A stretch of DNA of 64,000 bases from Actinomyces naeslundii (GTDB lineage: Bacteria; Actinomycetota; Actinomycetes; Actinomycetales; Actinomycetaceae), in assembly GCF_001956585.1 (NCBI RefSeq), contig NZ_MSRR01000003.1:207024-271023 (forward strand), written 5' to 3'. Positions 7,643-16,322 of this stretch are shown piece after piece. The notes below the pieces were generated by a model. That model had not been told where the DNA came from and did not search any database. It saw only the letters and a list, made by a program, of their open reading frames with translations. Each line of letters starts with the position of its first letter. Positions within the stretch are counted from its first letter, which is position 1. The translations under genes and the position numbers were made by a program.

Positions 7643-9259
7643 TTATTTGGTTAGTTCTGATCCGTGAATCGTGCGAGACATGAAAATAGCCACCATAGCA
7701 ATCAACGCGATTACGGTAAGATAAGCTGCGGGAGCTAAAGGTGAGCCCGTAACTCTGATGAGCCAGGTGACGATAAATGGTGTCGTTCCTCCAAGAATCG
7801 CATTAGCTCCATTAAAGGACAAAGCGAAGCCGGAGTAGCGCACTTTGGTCGGGAAGGACTCCGCCAAGAAGGTGGCCAGCGTTCCATCATTGGCGGTCAG
7901 AGCGATAGCAAACACGATCTGACACAGAACAACAGCTATGATCATGCCAGCAACCCTGGTCATTATAAGGAAAAGTGGGATGGTCAGCACGAGAAATGCG
8001 ATGCAGGCAGTAATGAGCATCTGTCGACGTCCGAAAGAGTCGGACAAGTGACCCATGACGAATATTGAGCCGATGTAGACAACAAGCATTATAGAGGTTG
8101 CTAACGTGGCAGTATCCTGTGAGAACCCCAGTTCTTCGTGGACATAGGTTGGCATGTAGCTAAGCAACATGTAGAAGGCAACCGCGTTGAGGCAAGAAAC
8201 ACCAAACGTGATGGCGGTTTCCCGGCGGTGATTACTCAGAAGTTCCTGGATCGATTCAGGCAGGATGAAAATCAGCAAGGCGACAATAAGTCTTTGTCGT
8301 TGTCCTCGTTGATCAGTTACGCGAACAGTGAAAGAGATTGTACAGATGTAAGCGAAGATACCGCATGCTACAACGACAATTGCGGTCCACTTATCTAAGT
8401 CAACCCCTCTTTGCATATAACCTGGAAGATATGCAATTATGGCGTAAAATGCGATTGCGTGAACTAAAATAGCCGCCAGGGATATTACTATCCCACGACG
8501 GTGATGGCTCATGCGCTGGAATATAGAAGTAGTAGCTTTTGTCGACTTTGCTGCCTGCGGTAGTTCTGCGCGCATCTCCTGGTAGGCGGGGGAGTCCTCC
8601 AGGTGCACCCGGATGTAGCGGCCGATGAGTCCCAGTGGACCGGCTAAGAGGAAGGGAACTCGCCATCCCCAGGTGTTCACGGCGCTGTCACTGAGAACTG
8701 TGAACATCCCTGTGACCATGAGAGACCCGGCAAGCAAGCCGCAAGCGGTGGAGGCGGGAACCAACGACGTGTATATTCCACGACGAGAAGGTGGTGCGTA
8801 CTCAGCGAGGAAGGTTCCAGCTCCCGCATATTCTCCCGACGCGGAGAATCCCTGGATCATACGCAGCAGTAGCAGGCCAATGGCGCCCGCTATTCCGATA
8901 GCCGAGTATGTGGGAAGAAGCCCGATGAAGAAGGTCGATCCGGACATGATGAGAATCGACCAAGACAGAGCCCAACGACGTCCCCATCGGTCTCCCCAGG
9001 CTCCCCACACGATGGCCCCGATCGGTCGTAGAATGAACGACATGGCGAACACGGCATATGCTGACATCAACCGAACAGTCTTATCTGCTTCAGGAAAGAA
9101 GGCAAGGCCAATGACGGTGGCCAAGTAGCCGTACGAGGCGTAGTCGAACCACTCAATGAAGTTTCCGATGAAACTCGCTTTTGCTGCGCGCCTCAGCGCG
9201 AGACTTCGTTCGGGGTCCAGGTGATGGTCGTTCAGGCTTCCTGAGTGGACGGTATTCAT
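7643..9259 (-). CDS. MHS-type MFS transporter with a duplicated TM7-TM8 segment
   Basis: A membrane symporter of the metabolite:H+ symporter branch of the MFS (ProP/KgtP/shikimate type). N-terminal SFIGNFIEWFDYASYGYLA and the loop GAWGDRWGRRWAL are diagnostic. It is 538 residues, about 100 longer than usual. The extra length is explained by two consecutive versions of the TM7-TM8 block: residues 252-325 (SHHRRGIVISL, AIAFYAIIAYLPGYM, QRGQRQRLI) and 343-416 (NHRRETAITFG, AVAFYMLLSYMPTYV, FGRRQMLI). The join near residues 326-336 (about 8250-8285) looks like a fusion of two paralogues, giving about 14 membrane helices. It is the last gene of the arginine island and lies beside the insertion-sequence nest. 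Substrate unknown. Confidence 0.8.
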   Translation of the reverse strand: MNTVHSGSLNDHHLDPERSLALRRAAKASFIGNFIEWFDYASYGYLATVIGLAFFPEADKTVRLMSAYAVFAMSFILRPIGAIVWGAWGDRWGRRWALSWSILIMSGSTFFIGLLPTYSAIGIAGAIGLLLLRMIQGFSASGEYAGAGTFLAEYAPPSRRGIYTSLVPASTACGLLAGSLMVTGMFTVLSDSAVNTWGWRVPFLLAGPLGLIGRYIRVHLEDSPAYQEMRAELPQAAKSTKATTSIFQRMSHHRRGIVISLAAILVHAIAFYAIIAYLPGYMQRGVDLDKWTAIVVVACGIFAYICTISFTVRVTDQRGQRQRLIVALLIFILPESIQELLSNHRRETAITFGVSCLNAVAFYMLLSYMPTYVHEELGFSQDTATLATSIMLVVYIGSIFVMGHLSDSFGRRQMLITACIAFLVLTIPLFLIMTRVAGMIIAVVLCQIVFAIALTANDGTLATFLAESFPTKVRYSGFALSFNGANAILGGTTPFIVTWLIRVTGSPLAPAAYLTVIALIAMVAIFMSRTIHGSELTK

Positions 9260-9300
9260 GGCCTATGGCTCCGGGTCAGTCGATGTCGACGATGATGTTA

Positions 9301-9318
9301 TGTCATCTTGTGATGACA
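9301..9318. promoter_or_regulatory. Palindromic operator candidate ahead of MHS transporter
   Basis: TGTCATC-TTGT-GATGACA, a perfect 7-bp inverted repeat with a 4-base centre, 42 bases upstream of the transporter start. The size fits a GntR-like or similar dimeric regulator. Inferred from symmetry and position only. Confidence 0.4.
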
Positions 9319-9337
9319 TGTGCGAATGATTGTACCC

Positions 9338-9394
9338 GCCATCCTGTCTGCCTACGGGGCTTCTGGACCTGTCTCCGCAGACAGACAGGATGGC
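9338..9394. terminator. Long-stem hairpin between DMT exporter and MHS transporter
   Basis: GCCATCCTGTCTG (9338-9350) is the exact reverse complement of 9382-9394, giving a 13-bp stem with a 31-base loop right after the DMT exporter stop codon. No T-run follows on the minus strand, so it may be a terminator, an RNA-stability stem or an attenuator between the two genes. Confidence 0.4.
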
Positions 9395-9401
9395 GTGATG
9401 A

Positions 9402-10415
9402 TCAGGCCTCGGAAGCGCGAGACTTCCGAGTGACGGCATCCAGAATGATAGGCGCCAGCCCTCCGCCGACAATGAGCAGCCCCCCGACCATTCCCACAGG
9501 AGTGAGCTTCTCCCCCCAGACGATGAGACCACACAGAATGGCGACAGGGCACTCCCAGTAGGAGATCGTCGAGTACTCCACGGCAGGGAGATTGCGTCCA
9601 GCAACGACCAGGAATCCCAGTGCGAAGAGACCACAGACAAGGAAGAGGGCCACAGCCCACATCCAGTTGGTGACCGTGAAGGACGCAACGCCGTGCCAGG
9701 GCTTCAGGATAACCGACATCGCCAGCGTAGCAGAGGCGGCCCAGAAGAAGTTCCAGACACCGCGTACAACCGAGTCCACGTCCTTGCGATAGCCGTAGAA
9801 GAACATCGCCAGGCCGTAGAAGACTCCTGACAGCAGGCCAAGAAGGTCTCCTAGTTTCTTCTGAGGGAACTCAGGAGACGAGGCCGACAGATCCAGCCCG
9901 AAAGTGAGACTTCCGTTCTTGAAGTCGATGATTCCGATGGTCAGCAGCATGCCGACGAATACCAGAGACAGGAAAATTCCAGAGAGCACGCTGATCTTTT
10001 CCTTGCGGAAGATGCGTGCGAGCAGCGCACAGAACAGAGGTCCTGTGTAGATGAGGAAGACGGCGTTGGCGATCGACGTCATCAGCGTCGAGGAGATATA
10101 GCAGCCCAGGGACAGGCCGATCGCTACTCCTCCCAGGATCACGGTGAGGCTCAGGCGGGTGCGCCGGAACAAGCCGGTCTTCTTAGTGAGAACCAGGATA
10201 AGAATGAAGCCGAGCAGCCCAACGGTCATACGCCCGAAGGCAAGGAACGATCCGATGACGGACTTGTCGGCGTCAGCAAGACCGGCGGTCGTGCCACGGC
10301 TGATGGTGCCGACGAGCCCCATCCCGGTGGCGGAGAGAAGCATGGCAATGGCGCCAAGCTTCTTGTTCATCACGTACTCTGTGACAGAGGATTCAGCGGA
10401 CGAAGTCTGTGACAT
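9402..10415 (-). CDS. EamA/DMT-family transporter
   Basis: A membrane protein of about 337 residues from the drug/metabolite transporter superfamily, with about ten hydrophobic helices and two EamA halves (GAIAMLLSATGMGLVGT and GDLLGLLSGVFYGLAMFFYG). The end of the second half, VEYSTISYWECPVAILCGLI, is typical of EamA exporters. The ATG at 10415 is chosen because AGGAGA lies about 10 bases upstream; an earlier in-frame Met lacks one. Downstream of the amidinotransferase gene and its terminator-like stem, it could export the guanidino product or ornithine, but no substrate can be read from the sequence. Confidence 0.8.
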   Translation of the reverse strand: MSQTSSAESSVTEYVMNKKLGAIAMLLSATGMGLVGTISRGTTAGLADADKSVIGSFLAFGRMTVGLLGFILILVLTKKTGLFRRTRLSLTVILGGVAIGLSLGCYISSTLMTSIANAVFLIYTGPLFCALLARIFRKEKISVLSGIFLSLVFVGMLLTIGIIDFKNGSLTFGLDLSASSPEFPQKKLGDLLGLLSGVFYGLAMFFYGYRKDVDSVVRGVWNFFWAASATLAMSVILKPWHGVASFTVTNWMWAVALFLVCGLFALGFLVVAGRNLPAVEYSTISYWECPVAILCGLIVWGEKLTPVGMVGGLLIVGGGLAPIILDAVTRKSRASEA

Positions 10416-10550
10416 GGCAGTTTTGTCTCCTGAGTTCCCCCGGCATGCACAGCAGATCGGCATCATTGCCAGATCTCACGCGGTCAGTTCGGCCGCAGCC
10501 AGTTCAACGGAGCGTCCGACGGCCGCGCTGCGAAGAGCAGAGCCGGGAAC

Positions 10551-10593
10551 GGTGCGGGGCGGCAGCCCGATCCATGAGCTACCGCCCCGCACC
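10551..10593 (-). terminator. Terminator-like stem after the amidinotransferase gene
   Basis: GGTGCGGGGCGG and CCGCCCCGCACC form a perfect 12-bp stem, extended by a further AGC/GCT after one mismatch. It begins 10 bases after the amidinotransferase stop codon. There is no T-run, so it may only partly terminate and let some transcripts continue into the DMT gene. Confidence 0.5.
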
Positions 10594-10602
10594 CCTAGAG
10601 AA

Positions 10603-11730
10603 TCAGACCAGAGTCGGGTCAGCGACCTGGTTGGGGAAGTAGTCCTCGCAGCCACCCTCACGGTAGACGTCCGCGGTCGCGCAGTGGAGACCACCGCCGA
10701 AGGCGTAGGCGTCACGGAAGGGAACCGGGATGACGTTCATGCCCAGCTTGTCCATCTGCTCCATCTGGTGGACCTCGCTGGCCTCAACACACACGGTCTT
10801 GTGGTCGATGACGAGGCAGTTCATGGACAGCCAGACGGAGGAGTAGCACAGCGGCGGCGGAACCTCGTGGGCCGGGGGAGCGGCGTCGACGATCTGCCAG
10901 TCGTTGGCCTCGAAGATCTTGCGCTGTTCCTCGGGCAGGCGGCGGTGCGGGTTGTTGATGATGAGCCCGGGACGCAGCGGCACGAAGGTGGCGTCGATGT
11001 GGATCGGGTAGGGGTCGCCGGGGAAGTTCACCGCGTGCACCCGCAGGTCGGGGTAGTAACGCTTGAACCACTCCATCGCCTTGCGGTTGGTGGTCAGGCC
11101 GTGCTGGATGAACAGGTCCTTACCCACGCGCATGACGTCAGCGGCGTCCCACATCGGCTCAACCTCGGTGGTCACGAAGTCCTTGGCGGCGGTGCGCTCA
11201 AGGCGCTCCTCCAAGGAGATCCGCTCGTCGTAGTAGTTGTGCTTGTAGGACTTGTCCGTCAGCCGAGGACGAGGCGCCTGGGTCCACTTGAACTCCGGGT
11301 CCTCCTCGAAGTACTGGTTCATGAGGGGCCAGTAGGCGAGGTACTCGAAGTACCGGCACCGGAACGAGTTGGCCGACGACATGATCTCGTCACCGATGGT
11401 CAGCAGGATGTCGCGCGGCGGCATCTGGGTGAAGCCCGACTCCGTACGGAAGTCAGGCGTCTGGATGGCCTGGTTCCACTGCAGCGGTGTGGGCCGGTCC
11501 ACCTTGACGCCCAGTCCCTCCAGGATCTTGACGTAGTTGTCAAGCTGCTCGTTAGCGGCCTCGACGGTGGCGGTGGGACGGGGGCCCCACATGCCGCGCA
11601 TCTCGGAGTCGATCGGCACCTTCTCAGAGGTGGCGGGCTCCTCAGGAGGAATAACCGAGAAGTCCGCGCGTCCGACGATGACGTGCTTGAGCGGGTCGAA
11701 GTCGTTCCAAGAGTTGACGATCTTCGTCAT
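10603..11730 (-). CDS. Arginine amidinotransferase (AGAT-like)
   Basis: A 375-residue amidinotransferase transferring the amidino group of arginine to an amine, releasing ornithine. It is collinear with vertebrate L-arginine:glycine amidinotransferase: NSFRCRYFEYLAYWPL, DAADVMRVGKDLFIQHG, HIDATFVPLRPGLIINNP, WLSMNCLVID and GGGLHCATADVYREG. The expected catalytic set is visible: Asp198 (DAAD), His244 (HIDATF) and Cys350 (LHCATAD). The acceptor (glycine, lysine, inosamine or other) cannot be decided. The gene lies downstream of the deiminase genes in the same direction but has its own promoter (11781-11809) and a ribosome site AAGGGAG ahead of the ATG. Confidence 0.85.
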   Translation of the reverse strand: MTKIVNSWNDFDPLKHVIVGRADFSVIPPEEPATSEKVPIDSEMRGMWGPRPTATVEAANEQLDNYVKILEGLGVKVDRPTPLQWNQAIQTPDFRTESGFTQMPPRDILLTIGDEIMSSANSFRCRYFEYLAYWPLMNQYFEEDPEFKWTQAPRPRLTDKSYKHNYYDERISLEERLERTAAKDFVTTEVEPMWDAADVMRVGKDLFIQHGLTTNRKAMEWFKRYYPDLRVHAVNFPGDPYPIHIDATFVPLRPGLIINNPHRRLPEEQRKIFEANDWQIVDAAPPAHEVPPPLCYSSVWLSMNCLVIDHKTVCVEASEVHQMEQMDKLGMNVIPVPFRDAYAFGGGLHCATADVYREGGCEDYFPNQVADPTLV

Positions 11731-11780
11731 GAGTGAGTCACTCCCTTGTGCTCGTTGTGTGGTGTGTGAATTGAGACAGG

Positions 11781-11809
11781 TAAATATGTCTGTGGCTCAA
11801 TACTGTCAT
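11781..11809 (-). promoter_or_regulatory. Sigma70-type promoter of the amidinotransferase gene
   Basis: On the minus strand ATGACA (-35) is separated by 17 bases from TATTTA (-10), placing transcription start about 44 bases before the ATG at 11730. Upstream (11870-11903) GAACCGT/ACGGTTC form a 7-bp stem that may end the carbamate kinase transcript. The gap 11731-11940 holds nothing else recognisable. Confidence 0.5.
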
Positions 11810-11940
11810 TCTACTCTAAAAGAACCTTAAACGCGGCCCTAGGAGTATCTGTATAAATGAATGATAGCTGAACCGTGGCGTGGTTATATGTGGTTGACGG
11901 TTCTCACCACCTCCTTGAAGGACCGATGCCGTCGTTCCGG

Positions 11941-12921
11941 TCAGGCCCTGCGAATACGGGTGTCAAGCTGCTCGGGAATCGGGGGATGAATATCGTCGGG
12001 GCCACCGTAGTTGCCCCCGGGTGTCACGATAGTCCCTGCCTGACCGTCAATGATGGAAACGGCGTCCTCAAGACGGCCGATTGCCGCCATGTCTCCAGTC
12101 AGCTCAACAAATCGGCACACCGCCTCGACCTTTGGCCCCATGGATCCACTGGGAAGGCCCATGGCGCGCAGCTCTGCCGGCGTGGCCCGCGGAACCTGTT
12201 TCTGGTTCTCGGTGCCGAAGTCCTCAAAGACGCCGTCGACGTCGGTGAGAATGAGAAGCGCGTCAGCCTCAAGCGCCTCGGCCATGACCGATGCGGTCAG
12301 ATCCTTGTCGATCACGGCCTCAATGCCCTTGAGCTTGCCCTCTTCGCTGCGGATGACGGGAACTCCGCCTCCACCGGAGCACACGACGATGGCACCGGCC
12401 TCCAGGAGCGTGCGCACCAGCCGGGTCTCGATGACCCGCTGCGGCTTGGGGGAGCCGACGACGCGACGGTAGTGCTCGCCATCGGGCTTGACCACCCAGC
12501 CGCGTTCCTCGGCCAGCTTCTCGGCCTCTTCCTTGGTGTAGACCTCGCCGACGAACTTGGTGGGGTTGGAGAAGGCCGGGTCCCCAGCCATGACCAGGGT
12601 CTGGTTGACCATCGCGGCCACGTGGCGCCCCGGCAGGGCGTTCTGCATGGCCTGGAGTAACCAGTAGCCGATCATGCCCTGGGTCTGAGCACCGAGGGTG
12701 TCGAACGGGTAGGGCTCAGAGAGGCGCTCGTCGTTGGCGGACTCCAGGGCCAGTACGCCCACCTGAGGGCCGTTGCCGTGGGTGAGGACCAGCTCGTGCT
12801 TTTCCGCCAGCTTCGCCAGCTCACGCGCTGCCACCTCGACATTGTGGATCTGGGTGCGGGCGTCGGGTTTCTCACCCCGGCGCAGCAGGGCGTTTCCGCC
12901 GAGGGCAACAACGATTCTCAT
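11941..12921 (-). CDS. arcC: Carbamate kinase
   Basis: Makes ATP from carbamoyl phosphate and ADP, the last step of the arginine deiminase pathway. MRIVVALGGNALLRRGEK, THGNGPQVG, CSGGGGVPVI, KDLTASVMAEALEADALLI and TDVDGVFEDFGT are the conserved nucleotide and substrate motifs of the amino acid kinase fold. The length of 326 residues is slightly longer than typical (about 310-315). The start lies 3 bases after the ornithine carbamoyltransferase stop, so the two are translationally coupled. Confidence 0.95.
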   Translation of the reverse strand: MRIVVALGGNALLRRGEKPDARTQIHNVEVAARELAKLAEKHELVLTHGNGPQVGVLALESANDERLSEPYPFDTLGAQTQGMIGYWLLQAMQNALPGRHVAAMVNQTLVMAGDPAFSNPTKFVGEVYTKEEAEKLAEERGWVVKPDGEHYRRVVGSPKPQRVIETRLVRTLLEAGAIVVCSGGGGVPVIRSEEGKLKGIEAVIDKDLTASVMAEALEADALLILTDVDGVFEDFGTENQKQVPRATPAELRAMGLPSGSMGPKVEAVCRFVELTGDMAAIGRLEDAVSIIDGQAGTIVTPGGNYGGPDDIHPPIPEQLDTRIRRA

Positions 12922-12924
12922 GAC

Positions 12925-13932
12925 TCAGTCCCACTCTCCGAGAGTCGCGACCATCACGGCCTTGATGGTGTGCATGCGGTTCTCGGCCTGGTCGAAGGCG
13001 ACGTTGCGCTCGGTCTCGAAGACGTCGTCGGTGACCTCCAGGCCGTCCATGCCCGTCTTGGTGAAGATGTCCTCACCCACGGTGGTGTTGCGGTCGTGGA
13101 AGGCCGGCAGGCAGTGGAGGAACTTCACGTCGGGGTTGCCGGTGGCCTCCACCATCTCGGCGTTGACCTGGTAGGGGTGCAGCAGCGCGATGCGCTGGTC
13201 CCAGACCTCCTTGGGCTCACCCATGGAGACCCACACATCGGTGTAGAGGAAGTCGACGCCCTTGACGCCCTCGGCAACGTCGTCGGTGACGAGAATCCGG
13301 GCGCCGCTGTCCTTCGCCAGCCTCTCGGCCTGGGCCACCACCTCAGGAGTGGTCTGCAGCTCCTTGGGCCCCACCATCCGCACGTCCATCCCCATGAGGG
13401 CCGCCGAGATGAGCAGCGAGTTGGCGACGTTGTTGCGGGCGTCGCCGAGGTAGGCGAAGGAGATCTCCTCGATCGGCTTGCCGGCGTGCTCCAGCATGGT
13501 GAGCTGGTCGGCCAGCATCTGGGTGGGGTGCCACTCGTCGGTCAGCCCGTTCCACACCGGCACACCGGAGAGCTCGGCCAGCGCCTCGACGTGCTCCTGC
13601 TTCTTGCCTCGGAACTCGATGCCGTCGTAGAAGCGGCCCAGCACCCGGGCGGTGTCCGCCACGGACTCCTTGTGCCCCATCTGCGAGCCCGAGGGGTCCA
13701 GGTAGGTGACGTGCGCGCCCTGGTCGTAGGCGGCGACCTCGAAGGAGCAACGGGTGCGCGTGGAGGTCTTCTCGAAGATGAGGGCAATGTTCTTGTCCGT
13801 CAGCCGCTTGACCTCGCGGCCGGCCTTCTTGGCCTCCTTGAGATCAGCCGCCAGCTGGAGCAGGGAGCCCCACTCCTTAGCGGTGAAGTCAAGCTCCTTG
13901 AGGAAGTTGCGGTTGTGCAGGGGGTGGGTCAT
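12925..13932 (-). CDS. arcB: Ornithine carbamoyltransferase, catabolic
   Basis: Phosphorolyses citrulline to ornithine and carbamoyl phosphate in the deiminase pathway. The carbamoyl phosphate site [16 protein letters not shown], the DPSGSQMG loop and the ornithine site [10 protein letters not shown] are present; 335 residues is the normal length. AAGGAG lies 8 bases before the ATG. It sits between arginine deiminase (83-base gap) and carbamate kinase (3-base gap), which supports the catabolic rather than the biosynthetic role. Confidence 0.93.
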   Translation of the reverse strand: MTHPLHNRNFLKELDFTAKEWGSLLQLAADLKEAKKAGREVKRLTDKNIALIFEKTSTRTRCSFEVAAYDQGAHVTYLDPSGSQMGHKESVADTARVLGRFYDGIEFRGKKQEHVEALAELSGVPVWNGLTDEWHPTQMLADQLTMLEHAGKPIEEISFAYLGDARNNVANSLLISAALMGMDVRMVGPKELQTTPEVVAQAERLAKDSGARILVTDDVAEGVKGVDFLYTDVWVSMGEPKEVWDQRIALLHPYQVNAEMVEATGNPDVKFLHCLPAFHDRNTTVGEDIFTKTGMDGLEVTDDVFETERNVAFDQAENRMHTIKAVMVATLGEWD

Positions 13933-14015
13933 GAGGACTCCTTCTTCTTCGTCCAGATGTTGAGTGGGTGATGGGTTTTCTTCATTGACGCCGAAGGCGC
14001 CGACGGGGGACCGTA

Positions 14016-15239
14016 TCAGGCGACCGGGTCTCGCAGAATCGGACAGCTCATGCAGTGCGGGCCACCGCGTCCGCGCCCGACCTCCGAGCCCGGGATCGTC
14101 AAGACCTCGATACCGCGGGAGGTGAGGTACTCGTTGGTGTTGACGTTACGCTCGTAGGCGACGATGACGCCGGGGGCGATGGCCAGCGAGTTGGAGCCGT
14201 CGTCCCACTGCTCGCGTGCGGCGGCCATCGAGTCCTGAGGCGTGATGAGGACGGTGAGGTCGTCGATGCCCAGCGCCTGGGCGATGACGCGGTACATGTC
14301 CTCCGGGGCGTTGCGGGTGACGCTGATCTGTCCGTTGCTTCCGGGACGCACAGTGAGCGTCGGCAGCATCCCCAGGCCTCCGTAGACGGTGAAGGTGCCG
14401 ACGTCGACCATGGTCATGACCGTGTCCAGGTGCATCTGCGCGCGCGTCCGCTTCATCTCGACGGCGACGATCTGGTTGACCTTCCCACCGGCGAAGAGTC
14501 TTCTGGCGAGTCTCTCGATGCCCTGGGCGGTAGTGCGCTCTGAGACGCCGACCAGCACGGCGCCGTTGCCGATGATCTGGACGTCGCCTCCCTCGACCGT
14601 GGCGGGGCCGGCCTGGGTGCCCTCGGACCACACGGGGAAGTCTGCGCTCGCGAAGCGGGGGTGCCAGCGGTAGATCGCCTCGTAGTTGATGGTTTCGCGC
14701 TGCCTGGCCTGCATCATCATCGAGTTGATGGACACGCCGTTGTAGATCCAGCACGACGTGTCTCGGGTGAACAGGTGGTTGGGCAGCGGGGCCAGGAGCA
14801 GGTCGTCGTCGTTCATGGAGGCCAGCACCAGGGAGTCCGGGCAGGAGGTGCGCTCCAGCAGCTCGGCCTTGGTGATGCCGGCGACGAGGATCTCGGCCAG
14901 GTCGGCTCCGGACAGCCCCTGAGCCAGGGCCCGCAACGGCTCGGCAGCAATGGGGCCGTTGGTGTTCTCGTTGACGACCCGGTCCAGGACATAGTCCCTG
15001 GCCTCGGGCACCTCGAGGGTCTCGGCCAGCAGGTCGCTGAGGTAGAGAACCTCGACGTCACGATCGGTCAGCACGCGTGCGAACTGATCGTGCTCCTCCT
15101 GGGCCCTCTCGAGCCACAGGACGTCATCGAACAGAAGATGATCCTTGTTCTGCGGGGTGAGCCGGAGCATCTCACCCCCGGGCCTGTGCAGGATGACCTG
15201 CCGAAGCCTCCCGATTTCGGAATCCACGGAAAGACCCAT
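14016..15239 (-). CDS. arcA: Arginine deiminase
   Basis: Hydrolyses arginine to citrulline and ammonia. The 407-residue protein has [18 protein letters not shown] at the N-terminus, [10 protein letters not shown] (substrate Asp), [16 protein letters not shown] and the C-terminal [14 protein letters not shown], whose Cys396 is the catalytic nucleophile by comparison with known deiminases. GAGAGGGAG precedes the ATG. It is the first gene of the minus-strand cluster with arcB and arcC; two palindromes (15313-15345) lie upstream. No arcD antiporter or arc-specific regulator is found beside it. Confidence 0.95.
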   Translation of the reverse strand: MGLSVDSEIGRLRQVILHRPGGEMLRLTPQNKDHLLFDDVLWLERAQEEHDQFARVLTDRDVEVLYLSDLLAETLEVPEARDYVLDRVVNENTNGPIAAEPLRALAQGLSGADLAEILVAGITKAELLERTSCPDSLVLASMNDDDLLLAPLPNHLFTRDTSCWIYNGVSINSMMMQARQRETINYEAIYRWHPRFASADFPVWSEGTQAGPATVEGGDVQIIGNGAVLVGVSERTTAQGIERLARRLFAGGKVNQIVAVEMKRTRAQMHLDTVMTMVDVGTFTVYGGLGMLPTLTVRPGSNGQISVTRNAPEDMYRVIAQALGIDDLTVLITPQDSMAAAREQWDDGSNSLAIAPGVIVAYERNVNTNEYLTSRGIEVLTIPGSEVGRGRGGPHCMSCPILRDPVA

Positions 15240-15312
15240 GACTCCCTCTCTGACACAGCACTGTGCCGGTAATGCGGATCATGACGCACATCATGCGCCT
15301 GATGATTGAAAT

Positions 15313-15345
15313 GGTACGGCTGTACCGGATTGGTACGAGCGTACC
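15313..15345. promoter_or_regulatory. Tandem palindromic operators upstream of arcA
   Basis: Two sites with the same architecture, GGTAC-GGCT-GTACC (15313-15326) and GGTAC-GAGC-GTACC (15332-15345), start 19 bases apart, close to two helical turns. Only the 4-base centres differ, as expected when the arms are the recognition element. They lie in the 372-base gap between arcA and the divergent HAD gene. A second, weaker inverted repeat, GTCACGT/ACGTGAC, spans 15445-15473. The regulator is not identifiable here. Confidence 0.55.
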
Positions 15346-15611
15346 AGTGTTCGCGAGTGTTGGAAACCCCTTGGGAGAAGGAAGTTCGAAGTAGGTTGAT
15401 CAAGCAGGTGCGGTCGGCATGTGACATACGTCCTAGATGATGTTGTCACGTTCTGTACTACTGCAGACGTGACCTTACATACAGTTGGTTTGGGGGTGAA
15501 TTTGTAGGTGGCATACAAAACCTGAGCGCTTTCGAAATCAGGCCTCATGCTCGCGCCAACAGCCGTGCCGTCTCGGCGGCATACGGCGGCTCCGTGGAAG
15601 GATACCGAGGT

Positions 15612-16283
15612 ATGACCGTGCCGAGCCCCGACGCTGAGTCCATCCGCCCCTCTGGCCGCGTGAACGCCGTCGTTCTCGACTACGGCAACGTCCTGTACAC
15701 CTGGGAGCCGATAGCTGCCGTCGCCGGATACGTCTCGCCGGAGGCGTGGGACGAGTTCGTGGCCGACGGCGGCTTTCTCGCCTGGAACGAACGACTGGAT
15801 CTGGGGACCCCTTTCGAGCAGGTGCTCGCCGACTATGCCCTGGCTCATCCGGATCGCCCGGACTGGGCGGAGATCCTGTCCTTGTACCGCCAACGCTTCA
15901 CAGCCTCGCTGACCGGTCCTGTTGCCGGCATGGCGAGTCTGCTCGACGAGCTCCTGAAGGAGGGCGTGGTGCTGTACGGCCTGACCAACTTCGACGCCGC
16001 CCCTTTCGAGAGGGCCCGGCTCCTGGTACCTCAGCTCGAGCACTTCAGCGGCATCGTGGTCTCCGGGCGCGAGCACCTGGCCAAGCCGGACGACGCCATC
16101 TTCGAGCTGCTCCTGGAACGCTACGGCCTCCACGCCGCCAGCACCCTGTTCGTCGACGACTCCATGGTCAACATCCGGGCGGCCGGCAGGCTGGGCCTAC
16201 GCACCCATCACTTCACCGGGGCGGGGCGGCTGCGCGCCGAGCTCGTCGCTACGGGGCTGCTTCCCACGCCGGACCGGAGGTGA
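15612..16283 (+). CDS. HAD-superfamily hydrolase
   Basis: A cytosolic phosphatase-like protein of about 223 residues. Motif I is VVLDYGNVLY (nucleophile Asp), motif II GLTNFD, motif III the Lys of AKPDDAIFELLLERYG, and motif IV LFVDDSMVNIRAAGRLG. This is the YihX/HAD-IA pattern. The ATG at 15612 is preferred over GTG at 15594 because GGAAGGA lies 8-10 bases upstream. The substrate is unknown; it precedes fmt with a 39-base gap. Confidence 0.8.
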   Translation: MTVPSPDAESIRPSGRVNAVVLDYGNVLYTWEPIAAVAGYVSPEAWDEFVADGGFLAWNERLDLGTPFEQVLADYALAHPDRPDWAEILSLYRQRFTASLTGPVAGMASLLDELLKEGVVLYGLTNFDAAPFERARLLVPQLEHFSGIVVSGREHLAKPDDAIFELLLERYGLHAASTLFVDDSMVNIRAAGRLGLRTHHFTGAGRLRAELVATGLLPTPDRR

Positions 16284-16322
16284 ACCCGGCATTCGGCGGT
16301 GTGGCGCCGTAGACTCAACCTC

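Noticed and set aside
10144..11736. 530-codon plus-strand frame opposite the amidinotransferase and DMT exporter
   Set aside because: Shadow frame; low-complexity Val/Gly/Asp/His composition; both minus-strand genes have clear motifs.
15445..15473. GTCACGT/ACGTGAC inverted repeat as a main arcA operator
   Set aside because: More than 200 bases from arcA with a 15-base spacer; much weaker case than the tandem GGTAC palindromes, so kept only as a note.
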